A stretch of 64,000 nucleotides of DNA from Leucobacter exalbidus (GTDB lineage Bacteria; Actinomycetota; Actinomycetes; Actinomycetales; Microbacteriaceae), in assembly GCF_017834145.1 (NCBI RefSeq), contig NZ_JAFIDA010000001.1, positions 682,001-746,000 of the forward strand, read 5' to 3'. Numbering within the stretch: position 1 is the stretch's first letter; the number at the start of each line of letters is the position of its first letter. Positions 1 to 7,671 of the stretch are shown in pieces. Made by a program: the position numbers and the translations under genes. The notes beneath the pieces were generated by a model. It was not told the origin of the DNA and ran no database searches. It saw nothing but the letters and a program-made list of their open reading frames with translations.

Positions 1-338
1 GCAGCTAGCTGCGCAATCGCGGCGGTGTGTGCGGCCGCTTGCCCCGTCTGCAACACCGCCTCCCCATCCCAGTCCAACCCCAACCGGGCCAGGTCTGCGA
101 GCTGATCGGCGGCCGATCCGGCATCGCGGGCACGATCGAGATCTTCGATACGCATCAGAAATTTGCGGCCGGTGGAGCGTGCGAACAACCATGCAATCAG
201 CGCGGTGCGCAGGTTGCCCAGGTGCAAATCTCCTGAGGGGCTCGGGGCGTAGCGGCCAGCTCCGCATGCCTCGGGGGCGACTTCGTTGGCCAGGGGGCGG
301 GGCAAAACGGGGGTGGCTTGTGGGCCCGGCAATGACAT
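1..338 (-). CDS. gluQ: Glutamyl-Q tRNA(Asp) synthetase-like protein, N-terminal part (runs off left edge)
   Basis: Reading from ATG at 338 toward the left edge gives an open frame of about 112 codons with no stop. The translation contains [20 protein letters not shown] near residue 30, the class I synthetase HIGH-type segment (HLGN), followed by RIEDLDRAR, which is characteristic of GluRS and its paralogue GluQ. GluQ glutamylates queuosine in tRNA-Asp rather than charging tRNA-Glu. The GluQ assignment rests on the short divergent N-terminus before the HIGH segment; the C-terminal part that would separate GluQ from GltX lies outside the window. The gene is divergent from the oxidase on its right. 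No clear ribosome-binding site precedes the ATG. Confidence 0.8.
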   Translation of the reverse strand, partial: MSLPGPQATPVLPRPLANEVAPEACGAGRYAPSPSGDLHLGNLRTALIAWLFARSTGRKFLMRIEDLDRARDAGSAADQLADLARLGLDWDGEAVLQTGQAAAHTAAIAQLA

Positions 339-419
339 GGCTCAATTCTGGCACGTGCCGTGCCGCCGCGTGTTTCTGGCCGCGCTACGCTGGGAGCCAC
401 GAAGCTGTGGGAGGACATC

Positions 420-1760
420 ATGGATGATTTGCAGACGCTGCGGCAGCAGCTGGGTGACCGGCTCGTGACTGAGCCTGGCCGGGTGGCGCAGCACGCGCAC
501 GATTCTTCGCGGGCCGAGCCCGCGGGCACCCCGCTCGCGCTCGTCGAGGCTTCTTCGACCGCTGATGTCGCTGCCGCGCTTGCGTGGGCGCACGCGCACG
601 CGGTGCCGGTCAGTGTGCGGGGCGCAGGCACGGGGCTCGCCGGCGGCGCGAATGCGTACGATGGCGGGCTGATTGTGTCGCTCGCGGGCATGAACCAGAT
701 TCTTTCGATCGATCAGAACGAACGCGTCGCCGTGGTGCAGCCCGGCGTGATTACGGCTGAGCTTGACGCCGCGGCCAGGCTCGAGGGACTGTTTTATCCG
801 CCCGATCCCGCGAGCGCCCGCAGCTGCACCATCGGCGGCAACATCGCGACCAACGCTGGCGGGCTGCGCTGCGTAGCCCACGGTGTTACGCGTGATGCGG
901 TGGCCGCCCTCGAGGTCGTGCTTGCCGACGGGCGTGTGCTGCGCACCGGATCGCGCACCCGCAAAAACGTTGTCGGGTATGACCTCACCAGCCTGATGGT
1001 GGGGTCAGAGGGCACCCTCGGCATCGTCACCGAGGCCACCGTCAGGTTGAAGCCGGTGCCGCTGGGCACACCGTGCAGTTTTCGTGCCTCGTTCGACGAC
1101 CTTGACTCGGCGGGGCGGGCCGTGACCGCGATTGTGGGCGGCGCGGCCACCCCCGAGGTACTCGAACTCATGGATGCGGCGAGTGTCGAAATCATCGAGT
1201 CGTTTCAGCCCAGCGGGCTGACGGTGCCGCGCGGGGCGATGCTCGTGGGCCAGACGGTGGGGGTGACCGCGGCCGCGCAGGCCGCTGCGATCGCCGAGAC
1301 CTGTGTGGCGCACGGGGCGACCGAAACCGAGGTGTCTGACTCAGACGCCCTGATCGAGGCCCGCAGGCTGTCAAACCCGGCGCTCACGGCGCGAGGCCTG
1401 AAGATCTCGTGCGATGTCGGGGTGCCGGTGGCCCGGCTTGCCGAGATCTTTCACGGCATCACCGAGATTTCGCGCACCCATGACCGGCTCGTGTCAACGG
1501 TGGCGCACGCCGGCGACGGTAACCTGCACAGCACAGTCGACTGCGCCGATGACGATATCGCGGCGGCCGATGCGGTGCTTGATGACATCACCCGCCTCGC
1601 GCTCGCCCTCGGTGGCACGATCACCGGCGAGCACGGGGTGGGCTCGGTGAAACTGCACGAGCTGCCGTGGCAGCTCGATGAGGTATCGCGGGCGACGCAG
1701 GCGGCGATCAAGCAGGCGCTCGATCCGCGCGGCATTCTGACACCGGGGCGCGGCATCTAG
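420..1760 (+). CDS. FAD-binding oxidoreductase, glycolate oxidase/D-lactate dehydrogenase (GlcD) type
   Basis: A 446-residue protein of the FAD-linked oxidase class (PCMH-type FAD domain plus FAD-oxidase C-terminal domain). The FAD-binding core shows VSVRGAGTGLAGGAN near residue 60, then CTIGGNIATNAGGLRC, and GSEGTLGIVTEATV in the middle. The C-terminal half ends with HAGDGNLH and GEHGVGSVK, the conserved His-rich motifs of GlcD/D-LDH enzymes. It probably oxidises a 2-hydroxy acid such as glycolate or D-lactate; the exact substrate cannot be told. The ATG at 420 is preferred over one at 360 because GGGAGGAC sits just upstream and the extra residues do not look like family sequence. It stands alone, upstream of pdxY. 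Confidence 0.88.
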   Translation: MDDLQTLRQQLGDRLVTEPGRVAQHAHDSSRAEPAGTPLALVEASSTADVAAALAWAHAHAVPVSVRGAGTGLAGGANAYDGGLIVSLAGMNQILSIDQNERVAVVQPGVITAELDAAARLEGLFYPPDPASARSCTIGGNIATNAGGLRCVAHGVTRDAVAALEVVLADGRVLRTGSRTRKNVVGYDLTSLMVGSEGTLGIVTEATVRLKPVPLGTPCSFRASFDDLDSAGRAVTAIVGGAATPEVLELMDAASVEIIESFQPSGLTVPRGAMLVGQTVGVTAAAQAAAIAETCVAHGATETEVSDSDALIEARRLSNPALTARGLKISCDVGVPVARLAEIFHGITEISRTHDRLVSTVAHAGDGNLHSTVDCADDDIAAADAVLDDITRLALALGGTITGEHGVGSVKLHELPWQLDEVSRATQAAIKQALDPRGILTPGRGI

Positions 1761-1857
1761 CACTGCGCGACCGGGGTGGCCGCTCACGAGGCCGTGCTTG
1801 GTCCACTCGAACTTGCCATGTTTGGACCGTTCTTCGGGCCAGTGGCAGGATCGAGAC

Positions 1858-2709
1858 ATGCGTATTCTCTCCATCCAGTCTTCGGTCGCGTACGGGCACG
1901 TGGGTAACTCTGCCGCGGTGTTTCCGCTGCAGCGCATCGGCGTCGATGTGATGCCCGTGCACACCGTGTGCTTTTCGAACCACACCGGGTACGGTGCGTG
2001 GCGCGGGCCGCTGATCTCGGGCGCTGATGTCACCGAGATTGTGACCGGCATTGAAGAGCGCGGCGGCCTCGATCAGGTCGACGCCGTACTCTCGGGCTAC
2101 CAAGGCAGCGACAGCATCGGTGACGCGATTCTCGATGCGGTGGCCCGGGTGAAGCACCACAATCCCGCAGCGATCTATGCGTGCGATCCGGTGCTGGGGA
2201 ACGCGAAGTCGGGCTGCCACGTGGCCCCCGAGGTGCAGAACCTGATTCGTGACCGGGTCGTGCCCGCCGCCGATCTCATCACCCCCAACCAGTTTGAGCT
2301 GGGTTTTCTGACCGGCACCACCCCCGATTCACTCGAGTCGACACTCGCCGCCGCCGATCTTGCGCGCGAACGCGGCCCCCGCACCGTGCTGGTCACGAGC
2401 GTTGAGCGGCCCGAGCGTGAGCCGGGCACCCTCGAAATGATGACCGTCACCGATGACGGTGCGTGGCTGGTGGCGACCCCGCAGTTGCCGCTCAAGGCCA
2501 ACGGTTCGGGGGATGTGACTGCGGCGCTGTTCACCGCACATTTCTTGCGCACCGGCGATGCCGCGGCCGCGCTGTCGCGCACGACCGCGAGCGTGTACTC
2601 ACTGCTCGAGGCAACGCTGGCCTCAGGCGAGCGCGAACTGCAGCTCGTCGCGGCGCAAGAGGCGTACGCGCACCCCGATGAGCGGTTCTCGGTGCGCCGG
2701 GTGCGCTAA
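1858..2709 (+). CDS. pdxY: Pyridoxal kinase PdxY
   Basis: A 283-residue PfkB/ribokinase-superfamily kinase. The N-terminus MRILSIQSSVAYGHVGNSAA, then FSNHTGYGAWRG, and DPVLG in the middle are family signatures of pyridoxal kinases; the C-terminal anion-hole region reads KANGSGDVTAALF. It phosphorylates pyridoxal to pyridoxal 5'-phosphate in the B6 salvage pathway in the cytoplasm. The ATG at 1858 was chosen because the family N-terminus starts exactly there; upstream in-frame sequence from 1798 is not conserved. It is convergent with the crcB pair, with about 35 bp between stops and no strong terminator visible. Confidence 0.92.
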   Translation: MRILSIQSSVAYGHVGNSAAVFPLQRIGVDVMPVHTVCFSNHTGYGAWRGPLISGADVTEIVTGIEERGGLDQVDAVLSGYQGSDSIGDAILDAVARVKHHNPAAIYACDPVLGNAKSGCHVAPEVQNLIRDRVVPAADLITPNQFELGFLTGTTPDSLESTLAAADLARERGPRTVLVTSVERPEREPGTLEMMTVTDDGAWLVATPQLPLKANGSGDVTAALFTAHFLRTGDAAAALSRTTASVYSLLEATLASGERELQLVAAQEAYAHPDERFSVRRVR

Positions 2710-2744
2710 GCACCCCAGGCGCACCTGGCCAGGCAAGCTCCCCG

Positions 2745-3113
2745 CTACAGCGACTGGCCGAGCAGGATCCCCGCCACCGCGCATGCAATGGCGGCGACCA
2801 TGACGCCTGCAGCATTGGCGACGGCTGCGGTAAACCGCCGCGCCATGAGCAGCTTTGCGGTGTCGAGACTCGCCGAGCTGAACGTGGTGTAGCCGCCGAG
2901 CAGCCCCGTCGCGAGCACGGCCTGCACCGCGTCATCGAGCGCGAGCCCGGTCAGTATTCCGAGCACGAACGAACCGGTGAGGTTCACCACAAACAAGCCC
3001 CACGGAAATGCGTGCCGGGTGCCCTTCGGCACGAGCTGGTCGACGAGGTGGCGCAACGCGGCGCCGATACCGCCGGCGAGAGCGACCCCGAGCGCCAGCC
3101 ACACCCCGGTCAT
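2745..3113 (-). CDS. crcB: Fluoride ion channel CrcB/FluC, subunit 1
   Basis: A 122-residue, four-helix membrane protein of the Fluc family. It contains the family motifs GAALRHL near residue 20, NLTGSFVLG near residue 45 and GGYTTFSSAS near residue 75, the phenylalanine- and serine/threonine-lined fluoride path. Fluc channels are dual-topology dimers that export fluoride passively. The start overlaps the stop of the upstream crcB copy by 4 nt (ATGA), so the two are translationally coupled. Two adjacent short copies suggest an obligate heterodimer of opposite orientation, a known arrangement in Gram-positive bacteria. No fluoride riboswitch was recognised upstream of the pair. Confidence 0.93.
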   Translation of the reverse strand: MTGVWLALGVALAGGIGAALRHLVDQLVPKGTRHAFPWGLFVVNLTGSFVLGILTGLALDDAVQAVLATGLLGGYTTFSSASLDTAKLLMARRFTAAVANAAGVMVAAIACAVAGILLGQSL

Positions 3114-3721
3114 GAGGTGGCCTCAGTGTCTGTGACCTCAGGGCTTGCCCCACGCCCGAGGCCGCCGACCCAGATGCCCAGCATGCTGGCCCCCAGCCCG
3201 ATCACCAGGGTGACGCCCGCGTAGGCGAGGGCGGCGGCGCTCTGACCCGCTTGCAGTAGTTCGCCGGTGTGGGCGGCGAGCCCGCTGTAGGTGGTGAACC
3301 CGCCGAGCAATCCCGTGCCGAGCAGCAGTCTGAGGCGTTCGGCGCGAGCTGGGCTCAGCGAGCCCGGCAGCGCACTCGGCACGGTCTGATGCGCCCCAAC
3401 CGTGCGTCGCCCGAGCAGCGTCACGAGCACGCCAAGGGCGAACGCCCCCACGAGGTTGACCGCGAGCGTGGCCGCCGCACCTCCGACGATCAACTCCCCC
3501 ACGCCGAAGCGCGCGAGGGTGCCCAGCGCGCCGCCGAGCGCGACCAACACGAGCGCCGAAACATCTACACGGCGCTGCGCACGGCCGGCTCCGCGGCCCG
3601 ACGCACTGCCGGGCGCAAAATCGGTCGCGCTGCCCGGCACACGGCCAGCCTCGCTGCCCCGGCCAGGCGGCACGTGGGCGCGCGCGGAATCGCGAGAACC
3701 CGCCCCTCGCCGTGTCACCAT
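3110..3721 (-). CDS. crcB: Fluoride ion channel CrcB/FluC, subunit 2 with N-terminal extension
   Basis: A 203-residue CrcB paralogue. The channel core begins only after about 50 residues (ALVLVALGGALGTLARFG), followed by NLVGAFALG and GGFTTYSG. The first 50 residues are Arg/Gly/Ala-rich with no hydrophobic segment, an unusual extension for this roughly 125-residue family; an internal start cannot be excluded. ATG at 3721 is chosen because AAAGG lies 8 nt upstream; a GTG two codons earlier is the alternative. The gene is first in the two-gene crcB operon and is divergent from the metal ABC importer, with only about 130 bp between. Confidence 0.85.
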   Translation of the reverse strand: MVTRRGAGSRDSARAHVPPGRGSEAGRVPGSATDFAPGSASGRGAGRAQRRVDVSALVLVALGGALGTLARFGVGELIVGGAAATLAVNLVGAFALGVLVTLLGRRTVGAHQTVPSALPGSLSPARAERLRLLLGTGLLGGFTTYSGLAAHTGELLQAGQSAAALAYAGVTLVIGLGASMLGIWVGGLGRGASPEVTDTEATS

Positions 3722-3773
3722 GCGCACCGCCTTTCACGCATCAGCCTACGCTCAGAGGGAAGCCGATAAATAA

Positions 3774-3791
3774 TGTTCGCCATGACGAACT
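3774..3791. promoter_or_regulatory. MntR-like operator upstream of the metal importer
   Basis: The sequence TGTTCGCCATGACGAACT is a near-perfect inverted repeat (TGTTC-N8-GAAC), embedded in a longer AT-rich dyad spanning 3769-3795. It lies about 60 bp upstream of the substrate-binding protein gene, where a repressor would block a promoter. From memory, the MntR operator of Corynebacterium glutamicum has the same TGTTC-N8-GAACA form. The assignment to MntR is inference; no regulator gene is in the window. Confidence 0.55.
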
Positions 3792-3852
3792 TATTTGATT
3801 AGACTCGTCGCAAGATGTTCGGTGACCGCACTGTTGAACGGAGCAGCTCCTC

Positions 3853-4812
3853 GTGACTAGGCCCTCACGCCGCAGGCACACCACTCGATTGGCCGCCCTC
3901 GCTGGCTGCGCCGCCATGCTACTGAGCGTCACCGCCTGCCAAGGTTTTGCGCTCGCCGGCCCCGCAGAGCAAGACGGCAACGCTCGCCCCGTCGTGCTCA
4001 CCACGTTTACGGTGCTCGCCGACATGGCACACAACGTTGCCGGTGACGATCTCGACGTGCGCTCGATCGCCAAACCGGGGGCCGAAATTCACGGCTACGA
4101 GCCCACCCCGCTCGACATCGCAAAAGCCACTGAGGCCGATCTGATTCTCGATAACGGCTTCGGGCTCGAATCGTGGTTCGCGCAGTTCATTGAGCAAATC
4201 GAGGTGCCCCACGTCGTCGTCACGCGCGGCATCACCCCCATCGACATCGCCTCTGACGCCTACGCGGGCAAACCCAATCCGCACGCCTGGATGAGCCCCG
4301 AGGCCGGGGTCACCTACGTCGAGAACATGGTGACGGCGTTTAGCGATCTTGATCCGGATCATGCCGCAAATTACGCGCAGCGGGGCGCCCAGTACGCCGC
4401 AGAAATTCGCGCGGTGGGTGAGCAGCTCACCACCGAGCTGGCCGAGCTGCCCGCGGCGCAGCGGGCGCTCGTCACTTGCGAGGGGGCGTTTGCATACCTC
4501 GCGCGCGACGCCGGGCTCACCGAGCGCTACATTTGGCCCGTCAATGCCGAGCAGCAGGCCACTCCGCGGCAGATCGCGGGCGTGATCGAGTTCGTGCGCG
4601 AGAGTGAGGTGCCCGCCGTGTTTTGCGAATCCACCGTTTCAGACCGGCCCATGCGGCAGGTTGCCGAGGCCGCGGGCGCCCAGTTCGGCGGAACGCTCTA
4701 CGTCGATTCACTGTCGACCGCAGACGGCCCCGTGCCCACCTATCTCGACCTGCTCAGCCACGACGCCGCGACCATTCTCGCGGGCCTCACCTCTTCAAAG
4801 GACGCATCATGA
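3853..4812 (+). CDS. Manganese/zinc ABC transporter substrate-binding lipoprotein (TroA/PsaA family)
   Basis: A 319-residue cluster-9 solute-binding lipoprotein. A signal peptide ends in the lipobox LSVTAC (Cys29). The four metal ligands of the family can be placed: His80 (EIHGYEP), His144 (NPHAWMSP), Glu210 (TCEGAF) and Asp285 (YVDSLS). The His-His-Glu-Asp set matches Mn-binding PsaA/MntC proteins, whereas Zn-binding ZnuA/TroA usually have a third His, and there is no His-rich loop. This favours Mn(II) import, in agreement with the MntR-like operator upstream. The start is GTG at 3853 after a GGAGC stretch. The stop overlaps the ATPase start (ATGA), making a three-gene operon. Confidence 0.9.
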   Translation: MTRPSRRRHTTRLAALAGCAAMLLSVTACQGFALAGPAEQDGNARPVVLTTFTVLADMAHNVAGDDLDVRSIAKPGAEIHGYEPTPLDIAKATEADLILDNGFGLESWFAQFIEQIEVPHVVVTRGITPIDIASDAYAGKPNPHAWMSPEAGVTYVENMVTAFSDLDPDHAANYAQRGAQYAAEIRAVGEQLTTELAELPAAQRALVTCEGAFAYLARDAGLTERYIWPVNAEQQATPRQIAGVIEFVRESEVPAVFCESTVSDRPMRQVAEAAGAQFGGTLYVDSLSTADGPVPTYLDLLSHDAATILAGLTSSKDAS

Positions 4813-5603
4813 CCGCCGGCGCACTCGCTCCCAGTGTTGAAGTCGACGGGCTGACCGTGCGCTACGGCGAGGTCACCGCGCTCGACGAGGCCACGCTGCA
4901 GCTGCAGGCGGGCCGGGTGACCGGGCTCATCGGCATGAACGGCTCGGGTAAATCGACGCTGTTCAAAGCGATCATGGGGGCGGTGAAGCCCCTCCATGGC
5001 ACCGTGCGTATCGGGGGCACCGACCCCGGTCGTGCGCGGCGACAGGGGCTCATCGGGTATGTGCCCCAGGCCGAAGCCGTTGATTGGGCGTTTCCCGTGA
5101 GCGTGCGTGATGTCGTGATGATGGGGCGGTACGGGCGTATGGGGTTCACTCGTCGCCCCCGCGCCGCAGATCATCGGGCCGTCGATGAGGCGCTCGCCAG
5201 GGTCGAACTCACCGAGCTCGCGCACCGCCAAATCGGCGAGCTCTCTGGCGGGCAGAAGAAGCGCGCGTTCGTGGCGCGGGGCATCGCGCAGGAGGCCGGT
5301 GTGCTGTTACTCGACGAACCCTTCGCGGGCGTCGATAAACGCTCTGAGGCCACCATTGTACGTCTGCTGCGCGAACTCGCGGCCGGCGGCGCCACCATTC
5401 TCGTCTCCACCCACGACCTCCACGCGGTGCCCGGGCTCGCCGATGAGGCCGCGCTGCTGCTGCGTCGCGTACTGTTTCACGGCAGCGTCGCTGAGGCTCT
5501 CAGCCCCGAGCGTCTCGCGATGGCCTTCGGCCTCGCCCCGGGCACCGCGCTCGGCACCCACGCTGCCGCTGAAGCCGCCACCGACGAGGAGCCGCGCGCA
5601 TGA
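4809..5603 (+). CDS. Manganese/zinc ABC transporter ATP-binding protein
   Basis: A 264-residue ABC ATPase. Walker A is GMNGSGKST near residue 43, the signature is LSGGQKKR near residue 143, and Walker B is VLLLDEP near residue 163 with the switch His in STHDLHA. It energises the metal importer with the binding protein before it and the permease after it. The start is the ATG at 4809 that overlaps the previous stop by 4 nt; an in-frame ATG 62 codons earlier lies wholly inside the binding-protein gene and was rejected. Its own stop overlaps the permease start in the same way. Confidence 0.95.
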   Translation: MTAGALAPSVEVDGLTVRYGEVTALDEATLQLQAGRVTGLIGMNGSGKSTLFKAIMGAVKPLHGTVRIGGTDPGRARRQGLIGYVPQAEAVDWAFPVSVRDVVMMGRYGRMGFTRRPRAADHRAVDEALARVELTELAHRQIGELSGGQKKRAFVARGIAQEAGVLLLDEPFAGVDKRSEATIVRLLRELAAGGATILVSTHDLHAVPGLADEAALLLRRVLFHGSVAEALSPERLAMAFGLAPGTALGTHAAAEAATDEEPRA

Positions 5604-6469
5604 CCGCCCCCGATCTGTTCTCGCTCATTCTTGAACCGCTGCAGTATGAGTTCATGACGCGCGCGCTGCTCACCACGTCGATCGCGGCCATCGTGTGTGC
5701 GCTGCTGTCGTGCTGGCTCGTGCTCATTGGCTGGTCGCTCATGGGCGATGCGGTCTCGCACGCGGTACTGCCCGGAGTCGTGCTCGCCTACGTCGTCGGA
5801 GCACCCTTCGCCCTCGGGGCGCTCGTGTTTGGGTTTCTCTCGGTGGGGCTCATCGGGGCGATTCGGTCGACATCGCGGGTGAAAGAAGACGCGGCGATCG
5901 GCATCGTCTTCACGACACTGTTTGCGTTGGGGCTCGTGCTGATCTCGGTGACGCCCAGCCAAACCGACCTCAACCACATCATCTTCGGCAATATTCTCGG
6001 GGTTTCAAATGCCGAGCTCGCCCAGATCGCGGTGCTCGCGCTGATTGCGTTCACCGTGCTGGTGGTGAAGCGCCGCGACCTCACGCTGTTCGCGTTCGAT
6101 CCCACGCACGCGCACGCGATCGGGCTCAGCCCCCGCATGCTCGGCGCGCTGCTGCTGGGCCTTTTGGCGCTCACCTCGGTGGTGGCGTTGCAGGTGGTCG
6201 GGGTGATTCTCGTCGTCGCGATGCTCATCATCCCCGGTGCCACCGCGTACCTGCTCACCGACCGCTTCGGCCGCATGCTCGTCATCGCCCCCACCCTCGC
6301 CGTCATCAGCGCGGTCACCGGCATCTACCTGAGCTACTGGCTCGACGCCGCCTCGGGCGGCCTCGTCGTGGTGGTGCAGGGCTGCGTCTTTGGGCTCGTG
6401 TATCTGTTGGGCCCAAAGCACGGGCTGCTGGGGCTCATGCGCGGGCGCCGGATCGCGCGCCGCCGCTAA
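5600..6469 (+). CDS. Manganese/zinc ABC transporter permease
   Basis: A 289-residue polytopic membrane protein of the ABC-3 (ZnuB/MntB) permease family with eight or so hydrophobic segments. Family features include GDAVSHAVLPGVVLAY near residue 50 and the late segment VGVILVVAMLIIPGATAYLL, the conserved ABC-3 loop. It forms the transmembrane channel of the importer. ATG at 5600 overlaps the ATPase stop by 4 nt. The gene ends the operon; downstream lies a GC-rich tandem repeat and then the cutinase-like gene. Confidence 0.94.
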   Translation: MTAPDLFSLILEPLQYEFMTRALLTTSIAAIVCALLSCWLVLIGWSLMGDAVSHAVLPGVVLAYVVGAPFALGALVFGFLSVGLIGAIRSTSRVKEDAAIGIVFTTLFALGLVLISVTPSQTDLNHIIFGNILGVSNAELAQIAVLALIAFTVLVVKRRDLTLFAFDPTHAHAIGLSPRMLGALLLGLLALTSVVALQVVGVILVVAMLIIPGATAYLLTDRFGRMLVIAPTLAVISAVTGIYLSYWLDAASGGLVVVVQGCVFGLVYLLGPKHGLLGLMRGRRIARRR

Positions 6470-6480
6470 CCTGCGCCGCC

Positions 6481-6540
6481 ACGCGCGCCACCGCCACGCG
6501 CGCCACCGCCACGCGCGCCACCGCCACATACGCCACCGCC
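6481..6540. repeat. Four tandem copies of a 15-bp GC-rich repeat
   Basis: Three identical copies of ACGCGCGCCACCGCC are followed by a fourth with three changes (ACATACGCCACCGCC). The array starts just after the permease stop and lies outside any gene that can be supported. A long open frame runs through it but looks like an Arg/Ala/His-rich shadow. Confidence 0.9.
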
Positions 6541-6688
6541 CGTTCACTGCAAATTCACGAGGGCGTGGGCGTACTCTCAAATCTGCTGGTACCGGGCACT
6601 GGAGCCGACCCCTGCTGCGCCATCATGGCGCAGCACGATCGACATCAGCCCGCCAGCTCGTTGCACACCGTTGAGCGAAAGAGACCCC

Positions 6689-7597
6689 GTGACCCTTCGT
6701 CATCCCCGCGCCGCCGTCGCCGCGCTCGCTCTCACCGCGGGCTGCGCGCTCGCCCTGTCAAGCTGCGCTTCGCCCACCGATCCGGCGGTCACGCGCGAGT
6801 CGCTGCAGGAGGTCGCCACGGCCCCGGCTCCCAAGCCCGATCCGGATCCCGCCGAGGAAGAAGCGGAAGAGGTGCCGGTCGAGGTTGAGCTGCTCGAGTG
6901 CTCCCCCTATCTCGTGGTGACCGCGCGCGGCACCGGTGAACCCACCACCGGTCAGTTGCTCTCTCCGGTCGCGCGCACCATCGCTCAGTCACGGCCCGAT
7001 CAGGTCGTCACCGTCGATGTGGAGTACCCGGCCGACACCGATGTCAACGGCGGCGCCACCCTCGGGGTGCGTTCGCTCGTCACCATGCTCAATCAGCAGA
7101 CACTGGAGTGCGCCGAGCAGAAATTTGTGTTGCTCGGCTATTCGCAGGGCGCCATGGTGGTGGGAGACGCGCTGTCGGCCCCCGCCGATCGCCTCGTCGG
7201 CGAACAGGCTGACGAGCTGAGTGCCGAGGCCGCAGCGGCCGTCATCGCGGTCGTGTTCTATGGCGACCCCAGGTTTGTGGGGGCGGCCCCCTATAACGCG
7301 GGCAGCTATGACGAGGAGCGCGACGGGCTGCTCCCCCGCCCCGTCGACTCACTCGCTGATTACGCCGACGAGATGCGCAACTACTGTGTCAGCGCCGATT
7401 TCATCTGCCAGGCGGTCACCTCGGGCCTCGATGAGTCGGGGCACGTCGAGTACTTCGATAACGGCATGCAGCAAGATGGCGCGGCCTTTGCGATCTCGAA
7501 GCTCGCCCCGCTGCCGAAGGGCAGTAAGAAGGGCCGTGATTCCAAGGGATCAGAGGACGCCAAGGCTTCAGCGGATGCCAATGGGTCAACCCGCTAG
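6689..7597 (+). CDS. Cutinase-family serine hydrolase, secreted lipoprotein
   Basis: A 302-residue exported protein of the actinobacterial cutinase/Culp family. A signal peptide ends in a lipobox (ALALSSC, near residue 25), followed by an acidic Pro/Glu linker. The alpha/beta-hydrolase core has VVTARGTGEP at its first strand, the nucleophile elbow GYSQGA, YGDPRF with the probable catalytic Asp region, and GHVEYF with the catalytic His. Paired cysteines around the core fit the family's disulfides. It should hydrolyse esters or lipids at the cell surface; the substrate is unknown. The C-terminus is a Lys/Ser/Ala-rich tail. GTG at 6689 is preferred over TTG at 6671 because AAAGAGA lies just upstream. 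Confidence 0.87.
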   Translation: MTLRHPRAAVAALALTAGCALALSSCASPTDPAVTRESLQEVATAPAPKPDPDPAEEEAEEVPVEVELLECSPYLVVTARGTGEPTTGQLLSPVARTIAQSRPDQVVTVDVEYPADTDVNGGATLGVRSLVTMLNQQTLECAEQKFVLLGYSQGAMVVGDALSAPADRLVGEQADELSAEAAAAVIAVVFYGDPRFVGAAPYNAGSYDEERDGLLPRPVDSLADYADEMRNYCVSADFICQAVTSGLDESGHVEYFDNGMQQDGAAFAISKLAPLPKGSKKGRDSKGSEDAKASADANGSTR

Positions 7598-7617
7598 CAC
7601 CGACCGTCGCATCAACT

Positions 7618-7656
7618 GAGACTGCCTCCCGCGCCGTGGGCGCGGGAGGCAGTCTC
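7618..7656. terminator. Bidirectional hairpin terminator
   Basis: A perfect 18-bp stem with a GTG loop lies between the convergent ends of the cutinase gene and the M28 aminopeptidase gene. There is no long T-run, so its strength rests on the stem. Confidence 0.85.
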
Positions 7657-7671
7657 TACTGAGGGGCCTGA

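Noticed and set aside
2745-3721. Duplicate crcB as a recent duplication or assembly artefact
   Set aside because: The two copies are diverged and overlap by ATGA, matching the known two-gene heterodimeric Fluc arrangement.
6481-6540. CRISPR array
   Set aside because: The units are contiguous 15-mers without spacers, and no cas gene is present.
5695-6888. 397-codon open frame on the plus strand
   Set aside because: It overlaps the permease and cutinase genes in another frame and is Arg/Ala/His-rich, as expected from out-of-frame reading of GC-rich coding DNA.
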